Below are positions 20,711-29,470 of a DNA stretch of 49,618 nucleotides, piece by piece (positions within the stretch are counted from its first letter, which is position 1; each line of letters opens with the position of its first letter). Under the pieces are notes generated by a model. That model did not search any database and was not told where the DNA came from. It worked only from the letters and a program-made list of their open reading frames with translations. The stretch is from a virus: the IMG/VR virus record IMGVR_UViG_3300032087_000961, positions 1 through 49,618 of that record. One strand, written 5' to 3'. The position numbers and the translations under genes were made by a program.

Positions 20711-21697
20711 CTAAGACAATAAATAATCAGCGACACTATTAATATCGCCTTTTTGCTTCATCCTAGAACGTGCTTGTTGTTGTTTTTTCGCTGAAACATT
20801 TTCACTACGCTTTGCACCTGGCTTAACCATTGGACGAGCGCCCTTTGATTTTTCAACAACTTTGTCTTTGTTTGCCATTAGCTTACGATAGGCAACCGCA
20901 TCACGCATAATTTTGAACTCCCAACCATGAGTAAGTTTGCCAACAATTTCCTCAGGTACTCCGTAAAAAGACGTAACCGTTTCTGTAATATCTGTTAAAA
21001 GCTTCTTGCTTTTCTCAGGGTCATTCAGTTCAGGTATTTCTTTTCGTAAAGCTTCGGCTTGTTGAGCAATATATAACTCTTCGGCTTGTTGTTCTTGCGC
21101 GATTTGCTGTTGACGCAGATGATCTGCTTCGTCTTGAAACTTCTCAAATTCGGCAACTTGCTCACGGTATTGTTCCATTTTTTCCAAATAACCAAGAGGG
21201 TCACTATTTTGTAGTTCCTTTGGTGGTTTTTGCGGCATTTGTGGAACATCGCCATTGTTAAATTGTTCAAATTTTTGCAACAACTGTTCACGTTCTTGTT
21301 TAATAGAAATAGCCATTTGCTCTAACTCTTTTCGCGCTTGAGCGTTTTGTTCCATTCCTTTTTGGATATAATCTTGTCCAGCGCGGCTTCGCTTTAGCTC
21401 CCCAAGGGTTGCCTTCTTCATTACACCATCAGCTTTATATTCAATTTCGATGTCATCAGAAAGTTCCAAGGGAGCGGCTTCGCCGCCTTCAAATTCATCC
21501 TCACCTATAGTTTCTTCATCACTACTATAGTCAGTGTCATCCTCACTCTCAGCAACCTCTACTTCTGCCTCAGGTTCAACGTCTTGACTTGCCTCAACAG
21601 GTGTTTCAGTTTCCTCGTTCGGATTTTCGTTTTTAGGTGTTTCCATCACCATTTCTGTGACAGCGTCAATGCTGCCCTTTGTAGGTTCAGTTGCCAT
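20711..21697 (-). CDS. Scaffolding protein
   Basis: The 328-residue protein has a very acidic N-terminal third (ETPVEASQDVEPEAEVEVAE), then IEYKADGVMKKATLGELKRS, a long Gln/Glu coiled coil (ARKELEQMAISIKQEREQLL) and a basic C-terminus (KSKGARPMVKPGAKRSENVS). An acidic, helical body with a basic tail is the hallmark of capsid scaffolds that template the procapsid. It lies between portal and capsid genes. There is no obvious protease in this half, so the scaffold probably leaves intact. Confidence 0.82.
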   Translation of the reverse strand: MATEPTKGSIDAVTEMVMETPKNENPNEETETPVEASQDVEPEAEVEVAESEDDTDYSSDEETIGEDEFEGGEAAPLELSDDIEIEYKADGVMKKATLGELKRSRAGQDYIQKGMEQNAQARKELEQMAISIKQEREQLLQKFEQFNNGDVPQMPQKPPKELQNSDPLGYLEKMEQYREQVAEFEKFQDEADHLRQQQIAQEQQAEELYIAQQAEALRKEIPELNDPEKSKKLLTDITETVTSFYGVPEEIVGKLTHGWEFKIMRDAVAYRKLMANKDKVVEKSKGARPMVKPGAKRSENVSAKKQQQARSRMKQKGDINSVADYLLS

Positions 21698-21935
21698 GCA
21701 GTGCCGTTCCTTTCTTTTCTATGAGCTTTTCTGCATTAATATCTGCTTGCAGAATATACTCTATTTCATTTAATGCTCGCAAAATGGCGTGTGCGTCCTC
21801 ACGTTTCTCCACCTCACTCGCGCTGCTACTTGCGAAAACCTCTAACTGACGCTCTCGCAAATCCTTTAAAATGCTTTGGAAAATTTCATTATTTTGTAAA
21901 GATTTGGCTCTTGAAGCCCTAACCTTGTAATCCAT
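21687..21935 (-). CDS. Small helical head-module protein
   Basis: The 82-residue protein starts MDYKVRASRAKSLQNNEIFQ and contains LKDLRERQLEVFASSSASEV and EIEYILQADINAEKLI. It is all-helical and charged. It overlaps the portal end by 17 bases and the scaffold start by 11, so it is coupled with both. Similar small proteins between portal and scaffold are frequent in marine podovirus-like genomes. The role is unknown. Confidence 0.6.
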   Translation of the reverse strand: MDYKVRASRAKSLQNNEIFQSILKDLRERQLEVFASSSASEVEKREDAHAILRALNEIEYILQADINAEKLIEKKGTALHGN

Positions 21936-24063
21936 TTCCCATTCCCATCATTTGTTCATTGTGTGGCCTTGGAGCATCTTGTTCTGCTTTTACTGCTGCC
22001 ACATCTACTTGTGCACCATAAATGCCAAGTATTTTTGCAACTTCAATAGCCAAATCTTGTACCATTTCGTCGCGCTTTAAATCATCTTGCATTGCAAGTT
22101 CGTGCATTTTAAATTGCTGATCAGCCTGTGCTTTTTGTGCATCTAATTGTAGTTTTGCCATATCTACTTGCATTTTGCCTTGAGCTTTCATTTGCTCTGC
22201 GGCCAAAAATGCTTGGTTTGGATCACTTGCTGGTATTCCACCTTCTTGCTGTTGTGCTGCCATTTGAGCTTCTTGTTGCTTTTGAGCTATCAATTGTTGT
22301 TCACTTTCTGGTGTAACTGGCAAATAATAACGCTCTGAATTTTTTAAACCTACACTACTTAACATATCCGCTAATGTATTACGAACATTGGTCATTGTAA
22401 CTAAGCCATTGTTAGGGCCATATTGTTGCCAAACGCTCATTTGCATTTGTAAAGTTTCGCGCAGAACAGCAGCCTTTTCGTTTTCTCGTCCAGTACCAAC
22501 ACCAACATTAACTATCATGTCCATGTCGGCATTCCAAACACGCGGGTCAACCTCTACAAATTGATTATTGAGCCTGATAATTTCTTTTTTATCAGTATTT
22601 TTAATTATACAATTTGCAATAAGTTTAAATAATCTACGCATACCACCTTCTGCTAAATTACGCGCAATAACCTCTGCTTGACCTGCCGCACCTTCCATTG
22701 TTGCCGCTACAGCTGTTGCTGTTGCCGACTGTAATATATCAGGGTCAAGTCCTTGTGCTGCTTTTGAAACGCCTGTTTTATTATCAACAAGTAAATCAAA
22801 ATACTGCAATGCTGGTAATGTTGAACCTGCCGTAAAAGGAATTACTTGCTCTCGAATTGCACCTGATTGCTTAACGCGAACAATTCTACCAATTTCGTTA
22901 TTTAATAAATCATCAACGGAAACCTGACCGTCAAGTATTTCTAAGCCAGGATTGTTTGTAAGTGCAACATTATCAAGTACACCACGCAGCATTGCGGTTG
23001 CAGCATCTTGATCGTCCATAATTAAATCAACTAAACTACGACCAAAAAAAGCATGTGGTTCTGGATCTACTTCGAAAACAGCAAACGGAACTTCATCTGC
23101 CAATTCGTAAGACAACATTTTATAACCCGACCCTGCCAATATAAATTGGTACAACTGAGGCATGCCAGTACCTTCAGCATCTATCTTCATATATGCCTCT
23201 GTAACAACAATTTTTCTTGAAGTTGGATCAGCATTTTCTGTATCGTCTTCGTCTACCGAATACCCTCTACGCTCAAACTCTGCCTCAGCTTCTATTGTGG
23301 AATTTGTTCCTGATATTCCTACAAGATCATCTAGGTCGTAACCCATCGCCAAAATATCACCAACTGTCATATCAGTGCGATGACCGATTACATAGAAATC
23401 ATCAACGCTACGCGCATTACGATCTACAAAAAACTCTTCTGGAGGCACTGAGGTAATTAATATATCACCACCTTCTATTCTTCTGCTTAACTTTGCATCA
23501 TAAATAGGCGTTTCAACATCTACACCATTTTCGTCTATTTCTACTTTTTGGCTTACTGTTTGCTCAAGAACCTCTATTTCATCCTCCTCAACAGCAACAG
23601 TAAATTCTTCTTCTGTTAAACCTTCAACAGTATAAATTTCATTTACGGTTTTATCGTCAAACATTACTTTTGCGATGCCGCATTTTTTTACCATTGCATC
23701 TTGGAAAACGTCATTAAGCATACGATAACCATTATTTTGCATAAATTTATAATTTGCATATTTGGTCATTTGCTCAGAAACTTGTACATCTTCTGGCATT
23801 CTTGGTACAAATTCTACTGGGTTTTCTGTACTTAAAAATACACGCTGTATAGATGGTTTGATGCCGCGAACAACATCACGGCACTTTGTAGCAACTACTT
23901 TTGATCTACCTTGCTCAAAACCAATATCAACTTCACCATCAAAGTATCTTTGCGCTTTTAATCTTGGTTCGGATATTTCACTTTCAATAAAATCAACGGC
24001 ATCTTGTACAGCTTTTTGTATGATGCCTTCAATCGTATCTTTATCCATTGGCTCTAGACGCAT
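21919..24063 (-). CDS. Portal protein (P22-like size)
   Basis: The 714-residue protein has FDGEVDIGFEQGRSKVVATK near the N-terminus, then GIKPSIQRVFLSTENPVEFV, GHRTDMTVGDILAMGYDLDD, VGVGTGRENEKAAVLRETLQ, and a Gln-rich helical C-terminus (QLIAQKQQEAQMAAQQQEGG). The size matches the large portals of short-tailed phages. The GRSKVV start of the wing and the VASGTG/VGVGTGRE-like core are common. It forms the 12-mer vertex ring for packaging. It is unrelated to the 499-residue portal at 45196-46695. Confidence 0.88.
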   Translation of the reverse strand: MRLEPMDKDTIEGIIQKAVQDAVDFIESEISEPRLKAQRYFDGEVDIGFEQGRSKVVATKCRDVVRGIKPSIQRVFLSTENPVEFVPRMPEDVQVSEQMTKYANYKFMQNNGYRMLNDVFQDAMVKKCGIAKVMFDDKTVNEIYTVEGLTEEEFTVAVEEDEIEVLEQTVSQKVEIDENGVDVETPIYDAKLSRRIEGGDILITSVPPEEFFVDRNARSVDDFYVIGHRTDMTVGDILAMGYDLDDLVGISGTNSTIEAEAEFERRGYSVDEDDTENADPTSRKIVVTEAYMKIDAEGTGMPQLYQFILAGSGYKMLSYELADEVPFAVFEVDPEPHAFFGRSLVDLIMDDQDAATAMLRGVLDNVALTNNPGLEILDGQVSVDDLLNNEIGRIVRVKQSGAIREQVIPFTAGSTLPALQYFDLLVDNKTGVSKAAQGLDPDILQSATATAVAATMEGAAGQAEVIARNLAEGGMRRLFKLIANCIIKNTDKKEIIRLNNQFVEVDPRVWNADMDMIVNVGVGTGRENEKAAVLRETLQMQMSVWQQYGPNNGLVTMTNVRNTLADMLSSVGLKNSERYYLPVTPESEQQLIAQKQQEAQMAAQQQEGGIPASDPNQAFLAAEQMKAQGKMQVDMAKLQLDAQKAQADQQFKMHELAMQDDLKRDEMVQDLAIEVAKILGIYGAQVDVAAVKAEQDAPRPHNEQMMGMGNGLQG

Positions 24064-24074
24064 ATTATATTCCT

Positions 24075-26072
24075 TTATTGAGCACCAGTTAAGCGTTGCA
24101 TCAAGTTACCTTGAAAATTAGGATTTTGCGCTTGCATTTGCGTTGCTGCTCTTAATCCACCACGTTTTAATGTATCTGCTGTGGTTGTTAAATAATCTTG
24201 TAATACAGCTAAACCACTATCATCTTGTAAAATTTGTCTAATTCTATCGGCATCACGAGAAACCATTATTTTTACAATTTCTGTACGTTGACTATCAGTA
24301 AGTTGTGGGTCAGCTTTTTGAAGCCCTCTAAATAATAACCTTGCAAGCGCGATTGCTGACGACCCACTTGCCATATCAAGACCAACATCTAGTAAATCAA
24401 AACCACCTTTTTGACGTTTTACCAATTCAGAAGTAATTGCAGTTGGCGTTGACCCTAAAACCTCGTTCACTGTATCATTTGCAAGTTTAGATACAGATAA
24501 TTTTCTAAGCATTTCTGGCAGTTCTTGTTCTGGGAAAACTTCCTCTAAAACAGCACGCATACTGTTATCTTCATCTAGCATTTTTCTAATTGTACCTGCC
24601 GCAGAACCACTTGCCAACATTCTTCGCAGCTTTGACATTACGCCAAGTCTAAATGCTTTAATTTGCTCGTCACCTTGTGTAAGGACTTTATCCCACTCCA
24701 TTTGTAATAAATCAAAATCAGGATTAGCAGTGGTTAAACCTCTTGCTGTTTTCCATGCGTCATTTTCCGACATCATTTGTGCATATGTTTGCCGCGCTTG
24801 TTGAGTTTGAGGGCTGATATTGTCGATAATTCCACGCAATTCAAGCTCAACTTGTTTTAGTGCTTTTGCAGCCATTGGATTATCTGCTTTATATAAAGCA
24901 TCAACTCTATTCGATATTGCTCTCCTTACTTTTTCGGCTTGTGCTATTGTTGGCGCACCAGTTATATTTACATTTCCAGCCTTATCTAATGTAAAAAACA
25001 TTTTTTCGCCCGAATATTGCATTGCTTCTTTTACTTCATCAAATGCTCTAGGAACTCTACTGAAAATATTAGCCATACTTGTTACAAATTGTTGCGGTAC
25101 TGGATTTTGTCCCCAATCAGCATCATCGTACAAAGAACTTGCTTTTTCACCTAAATCATCAAGACGATTTGTTTGCTGTTTTAAAATATTTCTATCTGTA
25201 ACACCAAACCCACGTTCTAACGTTTCAACAACTTCTTTGCGAGTTTCTTTTCTGCGACCACGTAAACCTTTTTCCAATTCTGCCGCAGCTTCTCCACCTG
25301 TCGCGCGATATGTTCGCACCATGTCTCGCATGGTAACATTTTCTGCTAATATTGATCCATCCATAAGCTGTTGAAAAGCATCTTCTGGCGTTATACCGCG
25401 CTCTTGTGCCAATCGTTGTATTTCACGCTCCGCAACAGCACTTGCTTTACTGCCGTATTGCCTTCTGGCATAATCAATCAAACCACCAATAGTTTTGCCA
25501 ATGAGTTTTCCAGCAACTTCACCACCAGCGCCTAGAACCATTCCTGTGCCAGCACCAGTTATTGTTTCGTCAAGTCTTTCACCAACACCACCTTCTGCCG
25601 TTCCAAAACCTGTTAATGCACCTTGGCCACCACCTACTGCAACACCTCCAGTAACTGATTGTGTGCCTCTTGTTCCTAATAATCTACCAGTAACTCTACC
25701 AATTAAATTGTTAAGCAAAGGAAGTCTTGTGGCAAGAGCTGGTAATGCAGCTCCACCAGTTAAAAATGTAGCAATAACCGCAGGAGCAGCCGCACCAGCA
25801 ATTTCTGCACCAGCAGCTTCTAGAGGTCTTGCTTGCTTATACGCATCTAAATTGCCACGAATCTCATTTACTAAATCTTCGTATTCACGTTCAGAGCCAA
25901 TACTTCTAATATAAGCTTCTAACTCATCTGCTGTTCCAAAAGTAATGCCTTGCAAAAAAGTTCTGCCACGTTGTGTTGGCGTTTCTTCTTTTAATTGATC
26001 GGCCTGCGCTTCTTCATTAGCTATACGTTTTTTATATGCTTCTGCGGCGGCTCTTTGTGCTTCTGTAACCAT
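24075..26072 (-). CDS. Large DNA-ejection / internal virion protein
   Basis: The 665-residue protein begins MVTEAQRAAAEAYKKRIANE. It has a helical start, then a Gly/Ala-rich hydrophobic region at about residues 85-190 (AGAEIAGAAAPAVIATFLTG, GGVAVGGGQGALTGFG, GAGTGMVLGAGGEVAGKLIG). A long helical rod follows. Glycine-rich, membrane-active stretches followed by helical rods are typical of ejection proteins that build a channel across the cell envelope. It lies between the portal and a chain of similar proteins. No muramidase motif was seen. Confidence 0.62.
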   Translation of the reverse strand: MVTEAQRAAAEAYKKRIANEEAQADQLKEETPTQRGRTFLQGITFGTADELEAYIRSIGSEREYEDLVNEIRGNLDAYKQARPLEAAGAEIAGAAAPAVIATFLTGGAALPALATRLPLLNNLIGRVTGRLLGTRGTQSVTGGVAVGGGQGALTGFGTAEGGVGERLDETITGAGTGMVLGAGGEVAGKLIGKTIGGLIDYARRQYGSKASAVAEREIQRLAQERGITPEDAFQQLMDGSILAENVTMRDMVRTYRATGGEAAAELEKGLRGRRKETRKEVVETLERGFGVTDRNILKQQTNRLDDLGEKASSLYDDADWGQNPVPQQFVTSMANIFSRVPRAFDEVKEAMQYSGEKMFFTLDKAGNVNITGAPTIAQAEKVRRAISNRVDALYKADNPMAAKALKQVELELRGIIDNISPQTQQARQTYAQMMSENDAWKTARGLTTANPDFDLLQMEWDKVLTQGDEQIKAFRLGVMSKLRRMLASGSAAGTIRKMLDEDNSMRAVLEEVFPEQELPEMLRKLSVSKLANDTVNEVLGSTPTAITSELVKRQKGGFDLLDVGLDMASGSSAIALARLLFRGLQKADPQLTDSQRTEIVKIMVSRDADRIRQILQDDSGLAVLQDYLTTTADTLKRGGLRAATQMQAQNPNFQGNLMQRLTGAQ

Positions 26073-26081
26073 TTAATATTC

Positions 26082-27068
26082 CTAAAGAAAAGGTGCTATT
26101 TCGGTTTGCGTCATACGGTTCCAATCTTCTTGTGTTAAGCCTGCGTCTTTTGCAGACTGAGGAATTATACCGTTTGGCTGATCGGAATTTTCAGTACTTG
26201 ATGGTATTGGAGTAATTGATATTTGCTGTGGCTTAGAAAATACTTGTTGTGCTATATCATCTGGTATTCCGTATAATTTTGCAGTTCTTAAAACTCTGTC
26301 ATATTCGTCAGTTGATTTTTTAAACCACGTTTTTGCGGTATCACTCGCCACTTTAAAAATCCGTTGCCTTACATCATCAGCCAGCAAACCTTCACCTGTT
26401 AAAAAGTTTTTAAACGCGTTTATTGCAGCGTTGATACCACCGCCAGCACGTGATACAGCCGCACTTTCTTCACTTCGTACAACACTTTCTGGGTCAAGAA
26501 TTTTTGCAAAAGCAATGGTAACAGTTAAATCATCAATACCCGAACTTATATTTCCTTCTTGTCTGCGAGAAATAGCATTTTTAATTAAATTATAACCATT
26601 AAATATTTCGTCGTAAGGTCGATAAATTTGCCTAAGCTGCCCATTTAACTGAGCCACTACACCAACTTGATCTTTGTCTAACTGGCTTATAGCTTGGTTA
26701 TCTTCGTAAATAATCTCCCCAGTTTTTGGGTCAATGAGTCTGTCACCAACTTTTACACCAGCCGTACCTTGCTGATCAGAAACATACTGAGAGTAAATAG
26801 AAGAAGCTGGCAAACCAGCTAATATTGCCTCTGCATATTTTTGACCATTTGGCTGTGAAGCCAACCATTGTGCTGTTCTGTTTTGAGTTTCTATTTCTTC
26901 TTGTCTTGCAATATCTCTACCAGCTTGCTCTGCAACACCTTGAAACAATCCTGATCTGTCCATAGAAGCCAGTGTTTGACGTACCCTAGGATCGCGCAGA
27001 AAACCCATTAAACCCCTTGGTTGTCTCTGCATTTGCTGCATTTGTATTGCTGTTGGTTGCTCTGCCAT
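26082..27068 (-). CDS. Internal virion / ejection-type protein
   Basis: The 328-residue protein starts MAEQPTAIQMQQMQRQPRGL and contains ASMDRSGLFQGVAEQAGRDI, then an all-helical body with LNGQLRQIYRPYDEIFNGYN. It lies between the large ejection protein and a Gln/Ala-rich protein. It fits the three-protein ejection set common in short-tailed phages. No catalytic motif is visible. The function is inferred from position. Confidence 0.58.
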   Translation of the reverse strand: MAEQPTAIQMQQMQRQPRGLMGFLRDPRVRQTLASMDRSGLFQGVAEQAGRDIARQEEIETQNRTAQWLASQPNGQKYAEAILAGLPASSIYSQYVSDQQGTAGVKVGDRLIDPKTGEIIYEDNQAISQLDKDQVGVVAQLNGQLRQIYRPYDEIFNGYNLIKNAISRRQEGNISSGIDDLTVTIAFAKILDPESVVRSEESAAVSRAGGGINAAINAFKNFLTGEGLLADDVRQRIFKVASDTAKTWFKKSTDEYDRVLRTAKLYGIPDDIAQQVFSKPQQISITPIPSSTENSDQPNGIIPQSAKDAGLTQEDWNRMTQTEIAPFL

Positions 27069-27081
27069 GATTTACCCTAAT

Positions 27082-28044
27082 TTAAAAAAATCCGCCTAAA
27101 CTTCCTAAAACACCAAATAGCCCAGGAGTGCCACCAGTTTGTTGTTGCGCTGTTGGCAGGCCACCTAAAATACCAGTGCCTGTTTGCAATGCTTGTGGCC
27201 CATATCCTAAATTTGTGGCTGTTTGTCCTCTTGCGGCATCTAACATTGCTTGCTGTTGTCGCTGCGCTCTTTCAGCGGCTCTTTGCTGCATTTGTAGCCC
27301 TTGCATACCTTGACCAAATACTTGACTGCCTAAACGGCCTAAACCACCAGCCGCTGCCTGTTGTATTCCAGCAGCTTGAAATTGCCCACCAAAGGTTGCT
27401 TGATTAGCAGCCTGTTCAAGTTGTGCTTGTTGTAGCGCAAACTGATTAGCCGCTTGCATATTTCCAGCCCTTGCCGCTTGCTCACGTGCCGCGGCGGCCT
27501 CACGCGCTTGTTGCGCTAATTGTTGTGCTTGAAATTGCTGCTGAGAAGCCATTGTTCTTGCTTGTTGTGTTTGTCCAATATCAAATTGCCCAGATCGAAG
27601 GGCCGTTTCAAATGCCTGTTGCCTTTGCTGTGCAGATAATGCTCCAGCTTGACGTAATGCTTCACCAGCCAATACACCTTCTTGCACTGCTTGGCGTGAT
27701 CCACCAAATGCTCTTGCACGTTGTGCTTGTGCGGCTAAGTTTTGAGAAGCCAATTGACGCTGACGTTCAATGTCTGCTTGCCCAGCTTCTATAACTTGCT
27801 GTTGGTAGGGTGACATATACGGCTGCAAGTTTGTTGTTGCTAATTGACCAACTTGTATTTGACTAGGGGCTTGTGCTCCTTGAACCGCACCAACGCCCTG
27901 CATTTGTTGCGCCTCTCCTAATCTGGCAGCTTCCATCGCTTCTGGAGAAAAACTAGCTAATCTACCATACGCATCTGCTGCTTGTGTTTGGTACTGTTGC
28001 GCTCTTGCAAAAGCACCCTGCATTGGTGATTGAGTTCCAATCAT
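27082..28044 (-). CDS. Gln/Ala-rich internal virion protein
   Basis: The 320-residue protein is very rich in Gln and Ala (ARAQQYQTQAADAYGRLASF, LAQQAREAAAAREQAARAGN). It ends in a Gly-rich tail (LFGVLGSLGGFF). Low-complexity helices of this kind are typical of small ejection proteins packed inside the head. It overlaps the next upstream gene by 4 bases. The fold is probably a set of amphipathic helices. No known domain was recognised. Confidence 0.6.
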   Translation of the reverse strand: MIGTQSPMQGAFARAQQYQTQAADAYGRLASFSPEAMEAARLGEAQQMQGVGAVQGAQAPSQIQVGQLATTNLQPYMSPYQQQVIEAGQADIERQRQLASQNLAAQAQRARAFGGSRQAVQEGVLAGEALRQAGALSAQQRQQAFETALRSGQFDIGQTQQARTMASQQQFQAQQLAQQAREAAAAREQAARAGNMQAANQFALQQAQLEQAANQATFGGQFQAAGIQQAAAGGLGRLGSQVFGQGMQGLQMQQRAAERAQRQQQAMLDAARGQTATNLGYGPQALQTGTGILGGLPTAQQQTGGTPGLFGVLGSLGGFF

Positions 28045-28763
28045 CTACCACCTCCAAAAATTCTGCTAATAGCTGATCTAAAACCCCTTCCACCACTAGG
28101 ATCTGTTGGCGTTCTGTTACCTCTAGCTACTGGCATTCTTGATCGCGTTATTGCACCAGAGGTTCTTGTTATTCTACTACCATCAGACAAATTTCTAGCA
28201 TTAACTCTGTTTGGCATTCGTGAAACAAGTTGCGAAACTAAACCACCAGTGCTTCTATTTGACGAATCCATATTTCTGCGATTTTGTTCTATTCGCTCTC
28301 TATTTCGTCTGCTGCGCCTACGTCTGCGTCTACGCCTTTCCCTTTCTTCTTCTTCTGGATCAACAACAGGCTGTGTTGAAGCATTGGGATCAACACCCCT
28401 TGGTAAACCAGTTACAGGGTCAATAAAAGGTTGACGTAAATAATCGTACTGACCAGGAAAACGCTCTGCAAAAGATTGTTCCATTTGTGTTTGGAAAGGT
28501 TGAGAGGTATAAACTTCCATTCCACCGATAGTAGTAGTTGGCATACTTGGAGCAGAAACCTGACCCAACCCTAGACTTTCTAAAAGTTGATTTGTGCCAC
28601 CGTACATTTGAGGTTGATCCATAGCCATATATGTTGGTAAGTTAATTGGCCCAGCTTGATACTGTCGCATCATTTGCTCAAGAAAATAATCTCTTGCTTG
28701 TTGGACTTGTGGCTCTAATCGTCCTTGAGACGGTGTACCAAACAAAAAATCCATAATACCCAT
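28041..28763 (-). CDS. Virion protein with long arginine run
   Basis: The 240-residue protein has an ordered N-terminal half (MGIMDFLFGTPSQGRLEPQV, LESLGLGQVSAPSMPTTT). From about residue 135 there is an acidic patch followed by eight consecutive arginines and more basic residues (ERERRRRRRRRSRRNRER), then a basic Gly/Ser/Arg tail. The charge makes DNA contact inside the head likely. It is the first gene of the ejection set. A 56-base gap with a weak promoter-like box lies upstream. Confidence 0.62.
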   Translation of the reverse strand: MGIMDFLFGTPSQGRLEPQVQQARDYFLEQMMRQYQAGPINLPTYMAMDQPQMYGGTNQLLESLGLGQVSAPSMPTTTIGGMEVYTSQPFQTQMEQSFAERFPGQYDYLRQPFIDPVTGLPRGVDPNASTQPVVDPEEEERERRRRRRRRSRRNRERIEQNRRNMDSSNRSTGGLVSQLVSRMPNRVNARNLSDGSRITRTSGAITRSRMPVARGNRTPTDPSGGRGFRSAISRIFGGGR

Positions 28764-28788
28764 TTTATTTCTCCAAAACCTTAATTAT

Positions 28789-28794
28789 CTTATA
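28789..28794 (-). promoter_or_regulatory. Possible -10 box upstream of the ejection genes
   Basis: On the leftward strand TATAAG lies in the 56-base gap before the 28041-28763 gene, with a poor TGTAAA 17 bases upstream. This is the largest gap in the late block 19703-30945, which is the only reason to list it. Confidence 0.25.
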
Positions 28795-28819
28795 GCACAA
28801 TTTATACACATTTACACCC

Positions 28820-29470
28820 CTACCCATGTAATCTTGTAATTGACAAAGTTGAAGCAGGAATATTTGGCACTGGTGATGATGCAGCCGTAGCATTAAGAAA
28901 TCCGTCAGTGCTATCTGTCATCCAATTTACCTCTAAATAGTCATTTGCCGCTACTGTAAATATTTGGGTTCGTGATGTGACAAGAGTTGCGTTGTTTTGA
29001 TGTAAAGCTGTAGTCATTGCGCTATTGTTAATATCTGTGCCGTTAACGCTAGGCCAAAAGTAAAAATGCACAGTACTTGCAGATGTAGAGGATATTTGCG
29101 CCGAAAACGCTATGACGTATTCCCCTGCCTCTTCGAACACAATTCTACTTGCAGGCGTGCCTAAAGTAATACCGCTGTTGGTTGTTTCAGCCGTGTACGT
29201 AAGCTGATATTCTGTATTTGCACTTGCTGCCGTTACGTCTGCGTCAATGTAAAAATCACCGTGGCCATCTTCTAAAACTATTTGACGCCACTCACCATTT
29301 TTACTGACAACAGGATAACCGTTTACACGATCATATAAAATTGTACCATCTTCAGCCGCAGAACTGTACTGATCTTTAGCGTCTAATTGATTAAGAGCCT
29401 TACCAAGAAACTTCCTAATATTTTCAGCCCACGATTGTATATCTGGTGTATACGGTGGTACTATTCTCAT
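28820..29470 (-). CDS. Virion protein with jelly-roll-like C-terminus
   Basis: The 216-residue protein starts MRIVPPYTPDIQSWAENIRK with a helical attachment region (KFLGKALNQLDAKDQYSSAA). It has WRQIVLEDGHGDFYIDADVT and then an all-beta domain (EEAGEYVIAFSAQISSTSAS, FYFWPSVNGTDINNSAMTTA) with the alternating pattern of the TNF/C1q-like folds found at phage fibre tips. It overlaps the hub gene by 4 bases. It is probably a small tail fibre or decoration protein attached near the hub. Confidence 0.6.
   Translation of the reverse strand: MRIVPPYTPDIQSWAENIRKFLGKALNQLDAKDQYSSAAEDGTILYDRVNGYPVVSKNGEWRQIVLEDGHGDFYIDADVTAASANTEYQLTYTAETTNSGITLGTPASRIVFEEAGEYVIAFSAQISSTSASTVHFYFWPSVNGTDINNSAMTTALHQNNATLVTSRTQIFTVAANDYLEVNWMTDSTDGFLNATAASSPVPNIPASTLSITRLHG

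Noticed and set aside
24820-25374. Rightward open frame of 184 codons opposite 24075-26072
   Set aside because: Same reason: antisense shadow with biased composition and no neighbours on that strand.
25495-25914. Long rightward open frame of 139 codons opposite the ejection-protein gene
   Set aside because: It is the antisense of the Gly/Ala-rich segment, with low-complexity Pro/Ala/Val composition and no ribosome site.
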